DNA from: Nitzschia sp. pyKryTriq1
Taxonomy: Eukaryota > Bacillariophyta > Bacillariophyceae > Bacillariales > Bacillariaceae
NCBI GenBank assembly: GCA_956465555.1
Contig: OY101116.1
Coordinates: 3,658,001-3,722,000, forward strand
DNA length: 64,000 nt
Direction of reading: 5' to 3'
A program made the position numbers and the translations under genes. The notes under the pieces are model-generated. The model was not told the DNA's origin and did no database searches. It worked only from the letters and a program-made list of their open reading frames with translations. Below are positions 10,374-18,594 of the stretch, one piece after another (within the stretch, counting starts at the first letter, position 1; every line of letters begins with the position of its first letter).

Positions 10374-11523
10374 GTATCAAGAACAAAGCGAAGATCAAGC
10401 AGCGGATCGGATTCGGACCGTCGTGGCAGATTTTGCGGATTTGGAATCCGTGGCACGAGCAGCAAAGGAGGTTTGTGGGCAAGTGGGTCATATTGATGTG
10501 TTGGTCAACAACGCAGGTATTTCATACTCGGTAGACGACCAGGACGGCAACGATATCTTGCTGGCGGGATTATCCTTGGCCTCGAAGCAAAATTACGATT
10601 TGTTGTTTCAAATCAACTATTTGAGTCATTTTCTGTGGACAGAACGATTGTTGCCCAAAGTGCTGCTGGCGGCACCCGATAATAAGACCACGGGTCGTAT
10701 TGTGTCCATTGCATCGGGGTTTTCATGGGGAGTCAATGGAACGGGTCTGGTGCCCTCCTCCTCCTCCTTCTCTTCCTCAAGTGAGGAGAATACTGCTTGG
10801 GGTGGAGGCGACCCCGCGGCGAGTCGAGTGTTTGGTCAAGCATCTTCTTGCTGCTGGCCTCGACACTTGGCCATGGCGTATTCTCATAGTAAATTGGCAC
10901 AGATTTGGCACATGGCGGAACTGAATCGACGATTGAATACGACCCTAGCGGTTTGTGCGTGTCCTTCGTGGGCCGCCACGGGGATCTCGGGCAACGAAGA
11001 AGGGCGTCAAGCCTTGGAACTCTTTGCATTTCCGACACGCTCTCAAGACCCAGAAGTGGAAGTGGCTGGTCCGGCGCTGAAGTCCATTCTCAATGCCATG
11101 TTTTTACCTCGAAGCGAAATGGATCCAGGAGTTTGGAAAGGAGAATCGTTCTTGGGAAATGCCAATGTGTTGGAGACCTTCTTGCCCAAATCAAGGAGCA
11201 CTGGTGATAATCATTTTCTTTTTTCCGATTGGGCCGATCAAAACCTCATTCCGAGGGTGGATTTGGCTCGTGAATTTGCAGTGTGGGGTGTCCTTTTACT
11301 TCAGCGGTGGTTTCATAAAGACTTGTACTTTCAGCAGACCTCGAAAGAAAGCAGCAATGCCACGGGACAAGTCTTGCTCTACGATTGGAGTTCTCAGGCC
11401 GTAGCAGAATGGTTGCCTGTGGTCGACCTACCGGGAGAAGAAGATCCGACCCTATCCATACCGGCGTCTTTCAGCGAAGAAAAGAAAGACGACGACGCTG
11501 ATACAATATTGTTGCTGTCCTAG
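9787..11523 (+). CDS. Short-chain dehydrogenase/reductase with N-terminal hydrophobic segment
   Basis: From the ATG at 9787 (A at -3, G at +4) the protein has 578 residues; an upstream ATG at 9598 and one at 9868 are alternatives. A hydrophobic segment (LMLVLFGLVGVVV) near residues 36-48 suggests a signal peptide or membrane anchor. The Rossmann fold begins with VVVTGATGGLGAAIVEAV, followed by a 15-Gln tract coded by CAA repeats (10330-10374). The SDR structural motif NNAG (DVLVNNAGISYS) and the catalytic YxxxK (AYSHSKLAQIWH) are present. The overall pattern resembles retinol-dehydrogenase/protochlorophyllide-reductase-like extended SDRs. The substrate cannot be told. The Gln tract interrupts the loop after the NAD(P)-binding beta strand. 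Confidence 0.75.
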
Positions 11524-12149
11524 CAGAGTAGTGAGGAACTCAATATGAGAGAAAGACACACGAACACAAAGAGAAGTTCTCGTATGGGCGCATCCAAAAG
11601 TGACGATTCTATAGTAGCTTACAAAGCTTACAGAATCGAGAATGCTTGCAGGTTGAGTGAGGACGTCGTTGCCTTCCTCGTGGCCTTAAGCGTCTGCTGC
11701 TTCGGAGTTTCATGCGAAAAGAAGCACGGCCTTGCTGATGCTAGAGAGAGGCTACACGTACCACTTACGTTCTTGAGCTGCGGTAAAAGTTGATCCGATT
11801 GGAGATGGATATCTCTACTCTAGCTAGACCTACTCTGAAAAGCTAGAGAGCGAGAAGTAGTACTTGGTCATCGCAGTTAAGTACCAGTGGTAGCGTCGAA
11901 CACAATCTCATCGGAAGAACCAGACGACTACTTGGAGTCCATCCTCGTCAATTAAGTCCAACGCGCGGATTGTGCGGTTGGTTCGTCGAAAAGGCTTCTC
12001 GCTGCCTTATTCGTTCCGCGTTCTTTCCGCGGTTTGTGTGGCGTTTTGCGCGAGGCGACAATGATGGCGTTGAAAATTCTTTTTGAAATATTGTACAAAG
12101 AAATCCCAACAGGAAGGACAAACATAGACTGCCTTCCAAGTAAAGCAAG
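11524..12149. other. Intergenic region
   Basis: No supported gene. An 82-codon plus-strand frame at 11545-11793 has no recognisable domain. The region would hold the 3' end of the dehydrogenase transcript and the promoter of the magnesium channel gene. Confidence 0.5.
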
Positions 12150-13682
12150 ATGTTTCGGAATATCGCTAACCCTTCGAGTATTAGCTATAAGTGTTTCGAG
12201 AAATGGAAAGGTCGATTTTTCCCTCCGGTATGTGTACAAGTAGTCGGAAGAACAACGCCTTCCCATCACCACCAAGAGGTAAAATCCCACAGCCGTTGGA
12301 TATCCACAACCAACCCCTGTCATAAAACCACAATAACGGATTTAGAATGTCCGTCCCTCATGCCTCACGCACAAACTACACATGCCGCCAAGCGCGCTGC
12401 TCAACTTCGATTGAACGCTATTGGGATGTATCAAGAAAAGAACGAACAATTCAAGGTGACACAAGTGGCCTGTCGAACAGGTCGTACCAGTACCATTCAA
12501 TTGCCGCCTGCGGAAATTTTGAAACGCACCAGTATCCTACCTCGCGACTTGGTGTCACTGAATTTAACATCACGAGAAGAACAGTCCAATCGCAACAAAA
12601 GACGACTGGCCCGGCCTCCCGCGGCGATTCTTCCTCGAACTGACTGCATTTTGTTGAGCTTTGGGAATGTCCGGGCGGTGGCTGGTCGAGAATCCGTTTA
12701 CATTCTGGATGCTCATTCGAGGATTGCCAAATCATTTGCCAAAGATCTAGCCGCTATTTTTGTCACAGACACATCGGGAGATCCGCGGGAACTGATATTT
12801 CTGGAGGCTGTTTTGAGAGATACAGTCGATACGTATACGCGGCGGATCCGCATTTTTGAACCCATCGTGGACGACTTTCTGGATCGAGCCGCGAATGAAG
12901 TGTTTAGCGATGCAGGAGTGCATCAACTAGTTCCATTGAAGGACTCACTGCAGAGTTTTGAACTACAGGTCAAACAGAGTCTGGAATGTTTGACTTCCCT
13001 TTTGAATGACGACGACCTGATGTTGGACTTGCTGTTGACGGAGCAAGAGGAGGCCCGCAAACGGGGAGAGCAAGTCGATTTCCAACGCCACGAGCATGTG
13101 GAGTTGATGTTGAGCGTGTATTCTCGCCAAATTCAGAATATCCTGCAAGAAATCGAGTACCTGCTCGGACGTCTTCAGTCCAAGCAAGAGTTCGTGGCTC
13201 TGGCATTGGCTGGGTACCGCAATCGTTTGATTCGAATGAATGTAAATTTGGGTATAGTAGGAGTGTCTACGGGGATAACGACTGCGACGACGGGGTTGTT
13301 TGGAATGAATCTGATCAATGGATTCGAAGAGTCTCCAGTTGCATTTGCGATGGTAGCCGGCGGAAGCGCCTCCATGGCAGTTGTGGTCGCTGGTGTCTAT
13401 TTTTCATTCATCCGGGGCAAGATCATGCAAGAAAGGGCAGAGCAACGTTTGTGGGAAATCGAAACATTCAAGAATGCACTTTCCGATATGGGCGCGCTGG
13501 ACTACACTCTCAAAAGACTAATCAGCGGCAGTGGCAGGATGGACAAGGACACATTCAAGAAACAACTTATACAAGCTCGCTCCTCACAATATGCCTCCGA
13601 CGACGAAATTGACTTGTTATTTGAGGTTCTGGATACAAACAAGGACAATGAACTTAGCTGGCACGACTTCACAAACTATTGA
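12150..13682 (+). CDS. MRS2/CorA-type magnesium channel with C-terminal EF-hand, copy 1
   Basis: The protein has 510 residues. The basic, Ser-rich N-terminus looks like a mitochondrial presequence, as expected for MRS2, the inner-membrane Mg2+ channel. The soluble CorA-type region contains LPRDLVSL and a long helical domain. Two membrane segments follow at about 371-390 and 402-422, with the family's GMN pore motif at 385-387 (LFGMNLINGFE). Beyond the second segment is an extension not normal for MRS2: a degenerate EF-hand-like unit (SGSGRMDKDTFKKQL), then a good EF-hand loop at 495-506 (DTNKDNELSWHD) preceded by an amphipathic helix. Nucleotides 12591-13333 are nearly identical to the inverted paralogue at 18595-20148, whereas both ends are diverged. 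Confidence 0.85.
   Translation: MFRNIANPSSISYKCFEKWKGRFFPPVCVQVVGRTTPSHHHQEVKSHSRWISTTNPCHKTTITDLECPSLMPHAQTTHAAKRAAQLRLNAIGMYQEKNEQFKVTQVACRTGRTSTIQLPPAEILKRTSILPRDLVSLNLTSREEQSNRNKRRLARPPAAILPRTDCILLSFGNVRAVAGRESVYILDAHSRIAKSFAKDLAAIFVTDTSGDPRELIFLEAVLRDTVDTYTRRIRIFEPIVDDFLDRAANEVFSDAGVHQLVPLKDSLQSFELQVKQSLECLTSLLNDDDLMLDLLLTEQEEARKRGEQVDFQRHEHVELMLSVYSRQIQNILQEIEYLLGRLQSKQEFVALALAGYRNRLIRMNVNLGIVGVSTGITTATTGLFGMNLINGFEESPVAFAMVAGGSASMAVVVAGVYFSFIRGKIMQERAEQRLWEIETFKNALSDMGALDYTLKRLISGSGRMDKDTFKKQLIQARSSQYASDDEIDLLFEVLDTNKDNELSWHDFTNY
12591..13333 (+). repeat. 743-bp near-identical inverted duplicate, left copy
   Basis: This stretch matches the reverse complement of 18965-19707 with only a handful of visible differences (for example in the Pro codons near 12620 and the Arg/Pro codon near 12785). 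It lies wholly inside the coding sequence. Identity begins abruptly at cgcaacaaaagacgact and ends abruptly at gattcgaagagtc. The flanking coding sequence on both sides is clearly diverged. Confidence 0.9.
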
Positions 13683-15045
13683 TCAAATGATTTGCTGGCG
13701 ATTGGAGTCTCTGAGATTTTACGAGAAGACTTCGTTCTACAAGATATCAACGGCAGATCGCTTGGAGTCTGGAGCAACCTTACCTCCGAGGAGCTAGAGG
13801 AGAGAGGAAGGTAATATCATCTGTCGTCCAATGTGGGATGGGTGTAATGGAAAATGCGCATCAATGTGGGGTCCAGAGCCTTGCGGGAATATTCCAACTC
13901 GACCTGACTCATTTGATAAAAACGCAATGTGGCATCTGTATTCTTTTTCAGAAGGCCCATAAATGACGACGACTCTTCTTTTTTGGCGTTCCCGTGAGTC
14001 TTGGATGGTCCGAGATCTACGCGAACTGCTGGAAGACCATAACGATTAGAAATGGCAACGAATGATGATTTCTGAGTCTTCTTCAGCATCTCCTCTGGTT
14101 TCCAATCTGCCCCAATGCATTGCTGGATCTCCCTTATGATCTGTGGAAGATGGAACATTGTGTCTTCAAATCTCACAATCAATCTGGGAAACGGTGCTTG
14201 CAGATATTGGGTGTAGAAATCATTCCAAGCATGGTACAACGACGGCCATTTCGCGGTCGTTCTTGGTAGGACTGAAACCCCGCCTCCTTTGAACTGAAAC
14301 GAACCGCCGCCGAACTGCATTGTAACTTGTGCCGAAACACCAATACTACTCGTGGTATCATTACTTTGTTGCGGCACCACAGGGCAAAGTCCCTTTGCTT
14401 TACCGTCCCAGTCCAGATCATAGCCGGCAGTGCATGTACTCCTACGCCAAAGATAGGGATCTCGAATCACTACAATCGGCAACACATTGGCATGTGCAAC
14501 CGGGTCTCGATGACCAATTCGGGCGAAATTGGGGTTGCGTTTCCACCAAGGCGCATCATTAAAAGTTTTCCATTGCTTTGGATTCCACAAGTTAAGCTGT
14601 AAATTGTGTAACAATGCGTTGGTTCCTGTATTGAATGTTCCTGCAATACGCGCAGTTGCGTTGGCCCCCCATTGACGTCGAAAGCTCTCGCACTGCTCCA
14701 AACCTTTTATGATGGGCCCGCCAGTGTATGTATTGACCACCGCTGGTGCTAAGAAATTGTTTGGTGATGACTTTTTACTGTTGGCGAGCGTCCCGTCGTT
14801 GCTAGCCCTATTAGACGAATAAAAAAGGCGGGTCGCATTTTCCATGATTCCTTTGGCCGTTGCCACAATTTCTTCGTCTTGTGGGGTGGTGGTCGTGCCA
14901 AATCCAGACGTCTTTTGAAGGAGCTCTACGAACGCATCGAAAGAAGAGGCCGTGTCCTCCTCGAAGAAATATTTCGTTCCAGCATAATAATTCCTCGAAG
15001 ACTCTTGTGGAGTAATACTACTCTTGTCCCAATAACTCATTGTTC

Positions 15046-15050
15046 GTGCC
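15046..15050. repeat. Target-site duplication, left
   Basis: GTGCC directly precedes the left LTR and is repeated directly after the right LTR (16531-16535). Five-bp duplications are normal for Copia-type integrases. Confidence 0.9.
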
Positions 15051-15465
15051 TGTTGGGACGAACCGATATTTGACCTACTTTCACGCGATAATTCCAACTC
15101 TCTCCAGTATACCAAACGTTCCACGTGGCACTATAATCCTTCCACGTGGCACCCCTTACTTCCACGTGGATCTGTGACTCAAATTATGAATTTCATGTAT
15201 CTCACACCGCGCACTACCGCACGCATTATTATTCGTTTTCTGTTGTGAGTTTCTTCGCCTCTGACGTGGCACCTGTCAAAATACTCACACAACGAACAAT
15301 CAAGCGAGTCTCGCAGCTCAACTGCTCGACTCTGCAATCTCACAATCTCTATTGTCATCATCATCAACATCATCGTATCCTCAATAACACTACTAGTCTC
15401 TTTCTTACCAAGACTAGGTGTACATAGTACTTGTCCTCGGAGTACTAAATCAATTCATTCTCGCA
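15051..15465 (+). repeat. Left LTR
   Basis: 415 bp, starting TGTTGGGACG and ending CATTCTCGCA. It contains three CCACGTGG palindromes (15121, 15142, 15162) and a TGACGTGGCAC motif near 15258. These are probably part of its promoter. Short open frames inside it occur identically in the right LTR and are not genes. Confidence 0.93.
15121..15169. promoter_or_regulatory. Triple CCACGTGG (G-box) array in the left LTR
   Basis: Three perfect 8-bp palindromes begin at 15121, 15142 and 15162, so spacing is 21 and 20 bp, close to two helical turns. CACGTG cores are bound by bHLH or bZIP factors in plants and many other eukaryotes. The same array is at 16186, 16207 and 16227 in the right LTR. A regulatory role is inferred. 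Confidence 0.5.
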
Positions 15466-15482
15466 GGTTATGAGCCCAACGC
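15466..15482 (+). other. Primer-binding site, initiator tRNA-Met anticodon-arm type
   Basis: GGTTATGAGCCCAAC directly abuts the left LTR. Its complement GTTGGGCTCATAACC is the anticodon stem-loop of an initiator tRNA-Met (CAT anticodon), not the tRNA 3' end. Drosophila copia and yeast Ty5 are known to prime from such tRNA halves. Confidence 0.75.
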
Positions 15483-15511
15483 TTTGTCCAGCATAGTTAT
15501 CGTAACAACGC

Positions 15512-15673
15512 ATGGATAGAGGAGACGAGATAGAGCTCTCATCGGAAGAAGAAGCAAAATACGAAACTCCACAGATCGTGGAAGAAGAAGAGGGAACTAC
15601 ATCTCGAAGAGTAACGAGATCAAGAAGTCGCAGGAGATCAACGTCCTCACTTCCATCAGAACAGGGTACGTAA
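15512..15673 (+). pseudogene. Gag-like N-terminal remnant
   Basis: An ATG 47 bp after the LTR opens a 53-codon frame, acidic at first (ELSSEEEAKYE) and Arg/Ser rich later (TSRRVTRSRSRRRSTSS). It stops at TAA 15671 where the RNase H part begins in another frame. This is where the gag-pol polyprotein of a complete element should start, so it is read as its residual N-terminus. The sequence itself matches no domain I know. Confidence 0.5.
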
Positions 15674-16095
15674 TCAGTATCTCTGGATGCCCGATTATGT
15701 GGGTTTCAAGACTCCAAGTGGACATTGCAGGATCAACAATGGAGAGCGAGTACAATGCTCTATCCATGGCAATGAAGGATGTTCTACCTCTACGATCTCT
15801 ATTTGAGACAATAGCACACGGTGTTGGAATAACCGATGAAGTGATTACTACCTTCAAGACTACCATCTGGGAAGACAACATGGGTTGTCTACGCCTAGCC
15901 AACATGGCACCCGGACAATACACCCCTCGCTCGAAACACTACGCGATCAAGTATCATTGGTTCCGTAGCCATCTACATCCTACTCGCACCACCATCATGC
16001 ATATCGAATCACAATATCAGAAAGCAGACATACTCACAAAGGGACTAACAGTCGAGAAATTTCGTCAAATCAGGAAGCTACTATGTGGTTGGTAA
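15667..16095 (+). pseudogene. Copia RNase H C-terminal remnant
   Basis: The frame reads YVISISGCPIMWVSRLQ, then STMESEYNALSMAMKDVLPL, then a block ending ESQYQKADILTKGL. These are the characteristic final blocks of Copia polyproteins (RNase H with the S-T-x-E-x-E-Y signature and the KADILTK ending). It stops at 16095, 20 bp before the right LTR. It has no start of its own and is out of frame with the gag remnant. Confidence 0.88.
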
Positions 16096-16103
16096 ACTGT
16101 TCG

Positions 16104-16115
16104 TTCGAGAGGGAG
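16104..16115 (+). other. Polypurine tract
   Basis: A purine-rich run (GAGAGGGAG) directly precedes the right LTR and would prime plus-strand synthesis. Confidence 0.65.
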
Positions 16116-16530
16116 TGTTGGGACGAACCGATATTTGACCTACTTTCACGCGATAATTCCAACTCTCTCCAGTATACCAAACGTTCCACGTGGCACTATA
16201 ATCCTTCCACGTGGCACCCCTTACTTCCACGTGGATCTGTGACTCAAATTATGAATTTCATGTATCTCACACCGCGCACTACCGCACGCATTATTATTCG
16301 TTTTCTGTTGTGAGTTTCTTCGCCTCTGACGTGGCACCTGTCAAAATACTCACACAACGAACAATCAAGCGAGTCTCGCAGCTCAACTGCTCGACTCTGC
16401 AATCTCACAATCTCTATTGTCATCATCATCAACATCATCGTATCCTCAATAACACTACTAGTCTCTTTCTTACCAAGACTAGGTGTACATAGTACTTGTC
16501 CTCGGAGTACTAAATCAATTCATTCTCGCA
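16116..16530 (+). repeat. Right LTR
   Basis: 415 bp, apparently identical to the left LTR, including all three CCACGTGG palindromes. It is followed by the second GTGCC copy at 16531-16535. Confidence 0.93.
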
Positions 16531-16666
16531 GTGCCAGCACAACGAAAAACAAGACAACCAGCACCGCCTCCCTCCTCCTTCTTCTCGCACGTAGTCGAGG
16601 ACCACGGTACTTTTGGGACGGCCTTCTGTCATGGTTGGACTTCCCTCCTCCATCAGGGAGGTCCAT

Positions 16667-17147
16667 GGTAGCATGTTGTGCTTTATCTCTTGCTATCTCG
16701 AAAGGTATGTGATGTGCTTTCGGTTTGCTGTACAAGTAGAGAAGCTATTACCTGTATGTAGCCAAAAAGTTGGGGTTGATGCGCGGCCGGGCGGCGGCGG
16801 CGGCCGGCGGCCTACAGGGGATCTTCGACTGATGCGACTTTTCTTTTGGATCTTTGATCTTTGCTACCGGTACCGCAGGTGCCGGTACCTGGTATGCTCT
16901 TCGTGATCTTTGGGCCGAGCCTGGCCGCCGTCCTGATCCGTTCTCTCGCGCCCTCATCCCCGCAGAGATGCGATATCATAATATTATGTCTCCTCGCTAC
17001 TAGCCGCTAGCTCCCGGTAATACCTTGTTTTGCTGCTGTCCCACCAGGTGTCACACAACACACAACGCAACTCCCCAAGCCCTTTTCTCGCCCATCACAA
17101 GGTTCTATCAGGAACAACTTCTTGTACGTTATTGTGTGCCATCCATC
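16667..17147. other. Divergent promoter region with a GC-rich patch
   Basis: It lies between the start of the split sulfotransferase-like gene and the enoyl-CoA isomerase gene. There is a short CGG-rich patch at 16781-16815 and TACCGGTACC-type motifs at 16865-16892. No gene is seen. Confidence 0.5.
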
Positions 17148-18225
17148 ATGAGCCTTGCTTTCGCCACTCGGAGAGGGTTTGCACGATGCTTGTCGTCGGT
17201 CAGGAAGCAGACATTCAACCGCCACCTCGAGGAGTCGTCGTGGTCATGCTGGCGGAGGCAGCAGACGACGGTGATGAGAACCCTTTCGTCATCGTCGTCG
17301 TCGTCGTCGTCGTCGGAACAAGTGCTCGTCAAGGTGGATTTAGAGGACGAAACAGGATTGGGAATACTGACTATGAATCGCCCTCCGGCCAATACCTTGT
17401 CTCTGGAGATGTAAGTTAGTCCTTACCGCGTCTTCTCTGTATTTGAAATGGATGCACAAAACGCATGAATTTTCATTCTGATTGGATTCCGACCATCTTC
17501 ATGTTTTTCTCCCGATATTATATACCGGTATTATCAGGCTCCAAGCTTTGTCGAATGCCATCAAGAAGGCGGAATCCAACCACAAAATTCAAGCTTTGAT
17601 TCTTGCTAGTAGCTCGCCGAAGATCTTTAGTGCCGGTTTGGAATTGTCCGAGCTCTATCAACCCGATACGGATCGTCTTCGTGATTTCTGGAACGCCTTT
17701 CAGCAGCTCTATTTGGATTTGTATGGGAGCCGACTGTCCACCCTTGCTGCCATCGGTGGGTTTGCGCCTGCAGCAGGCTGTATGTTGGCCTTGTCGTGCG
17801 ACTATCGTATTTTCTCGTCGACAGGAGGAAAGATCGGATTGAACGAGTCCTTGCTGGGCATAGTGGCGCCACCATGGCTGGGACAGCAATACATAGATAC
17901 CATTGGTCACCGAAAAGCCGAATTGGCTCTATCATTGGGAACCTTGTATTCTCCCGAAGAAGCCTTGGAGATTGGATTGGTCGATGAAGTAGCGGTACAC
18001 GACGGTGATGTGGTCGATGTAGCGAAACAACGAGCTCGAGAATGGATACGAATTCCAAGGCAGGCGAGGTCTGGGGCCAAAGATTTGACCCGTGGCCGAC
18101 AAATACAATATTTGATCGACAATCGAGAGGCCGATATAGATCATTTTTGTTCTTTTGTTACACAGGACAAAGTGCAAAAGTCGCTGGGTATGTACATTGA
18201 GCAATTGAGCAAGAAAAAGAAATAA
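17148..18225 (+). CDS. Mitochondrial enoyl-CoA delta isomerase
   Basis: There are two exons, 17148-17410 and 17538-18225, joined at a phase-2 GTAAGT...CAG intron of 127 bp. The join restores NTLSLEMLQALSNAIKKAE, exactly as in animal ECI1. The product of about 316 residues is a crotonase-fold enzyme that shifts 3-enoyl-CoA double bonds to the 2-trans position during beta-oxidation of unsaturated fatty acids. Visible family features are the oxyanion-hole segments FSAGLELSELY and FAPAAGCMLALSCDYRI, and GLNESLLGI, whose Glu aligns with the catalytic Glu of ECI1. The N-terminus (LAFATRRGFARCLSSVRKQ) looks like a mitochondrial presequence and is followed by a run of Ser coded by TCG/TCA repeats. 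Confidence 0.88.
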
Positions 18226-18594
18226 GTACGGTACAAGGTATATATACCAGAGACGCATGCTCAGGATATTCTTGTACGCACAAAACACCATCATTTCTCC
18301 TCATATTTCTATTTTTTAAAAGGATACCTCGTTCGATGTCACATTCCTCTTTCTAGATTATTGCGTCCACTTAGGATTTGATTCCATAGGTTGGTGTAGG
18401 TTTTCTTTTTCGTTCTACCAGAGGAGTCAGAGTTGCCACTTAGTAGATGGTTACTCGTTCTACCATGGTCAGAGTTGCAACCTTTATGGATGCATTCATT
18501 TGGCTATAACTACCTGTAGGCTAGAAGTAGTGCCCAGAAGGTGTAATTAGAGCATCGAGGCTATGATTTCGGTTCAGCCACAGAATGGACTTGA
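18226..18594. other. Convergent 3' flank
   Basis: It separates two convergent genes. An imperfect direct repeat of about 30 bp (TCGTTCTACCA...GTCAGAGTTGC) occurs twice between 18411 and 18481. Nothing else is seen. Confidence 0.5.

Larger units (their letters stand above)
15051..16530 (+). mobile_element. Internally deleted Copia-type LTR retrotransposon
   Basis: The element consists of two 415-bp LTRs, 15051-15465 and 16116-16530, that look identical by eye and have TG...CA ends. They are flanked by GTGCC duplications. The 650-bp interior holds a primer-binding site, the start of a gag-like frame, the end of a Copia RNase H, and a purine tract. Integrase, reverse transcriptase and protease are missing, so it cannot move unaided. 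It is inserted antisense to the sulfotransferase-like gene. Diatom Copia elements (CoDi groups) are the likely relatives, judged from the RNase H peptide; the group cannot be assigned. Confidence 0.92.
13817..16666 (-). pseudogene. Sulfotransferase-like gene split by an LTR element
   Basis: Before insertion this was one open frame: 16666-16536 plus 15050-13817, together 455 codons including the stop. The start is an ATG in strong context (accATGG). The first segment encodes a basic stretch and a membrane anchor (EAVLVVLFFVVLA), so a type II, probably Golgi, protein. The second resembles P-loop sulfotransferases: AGTFNTGTNALLHNL is the likely PAPS 5'-phosphosulfate loop, and VVIRDPYLWRRST the 3'-phosphate-binding Arg/Ser region. 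The element adds 1,480 bp plus a 5-bp duplication, 1,485 bp in all and a multiple of three, but introduces stops. The lesion looks recent because neither half has other stops. The second chromosome of a diploid cell could still be intact. Confidence 0.75.

Noticed and set aside
11545-11793. 82-codon plus-strand frame after the dehydrogenase gene
   Set aside because: No domain, no targeting signal, probably 3' UTR of the upstream gene.
15146-15427. A 93-codon frame repeated identically at 16211-16492
   Set aside because: It lies inside the LTRs and is identical only because the LTRs are; there is no protein similarity.
16781-16815. CGG-rich patch considered as an exon of the isomerase or an RNA gene
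   Set aside because: It has no splice sites in register and no foldable tRNA or snRNA pattern; the isomerase start at 17148 already supplies a mitochondrial presequence.
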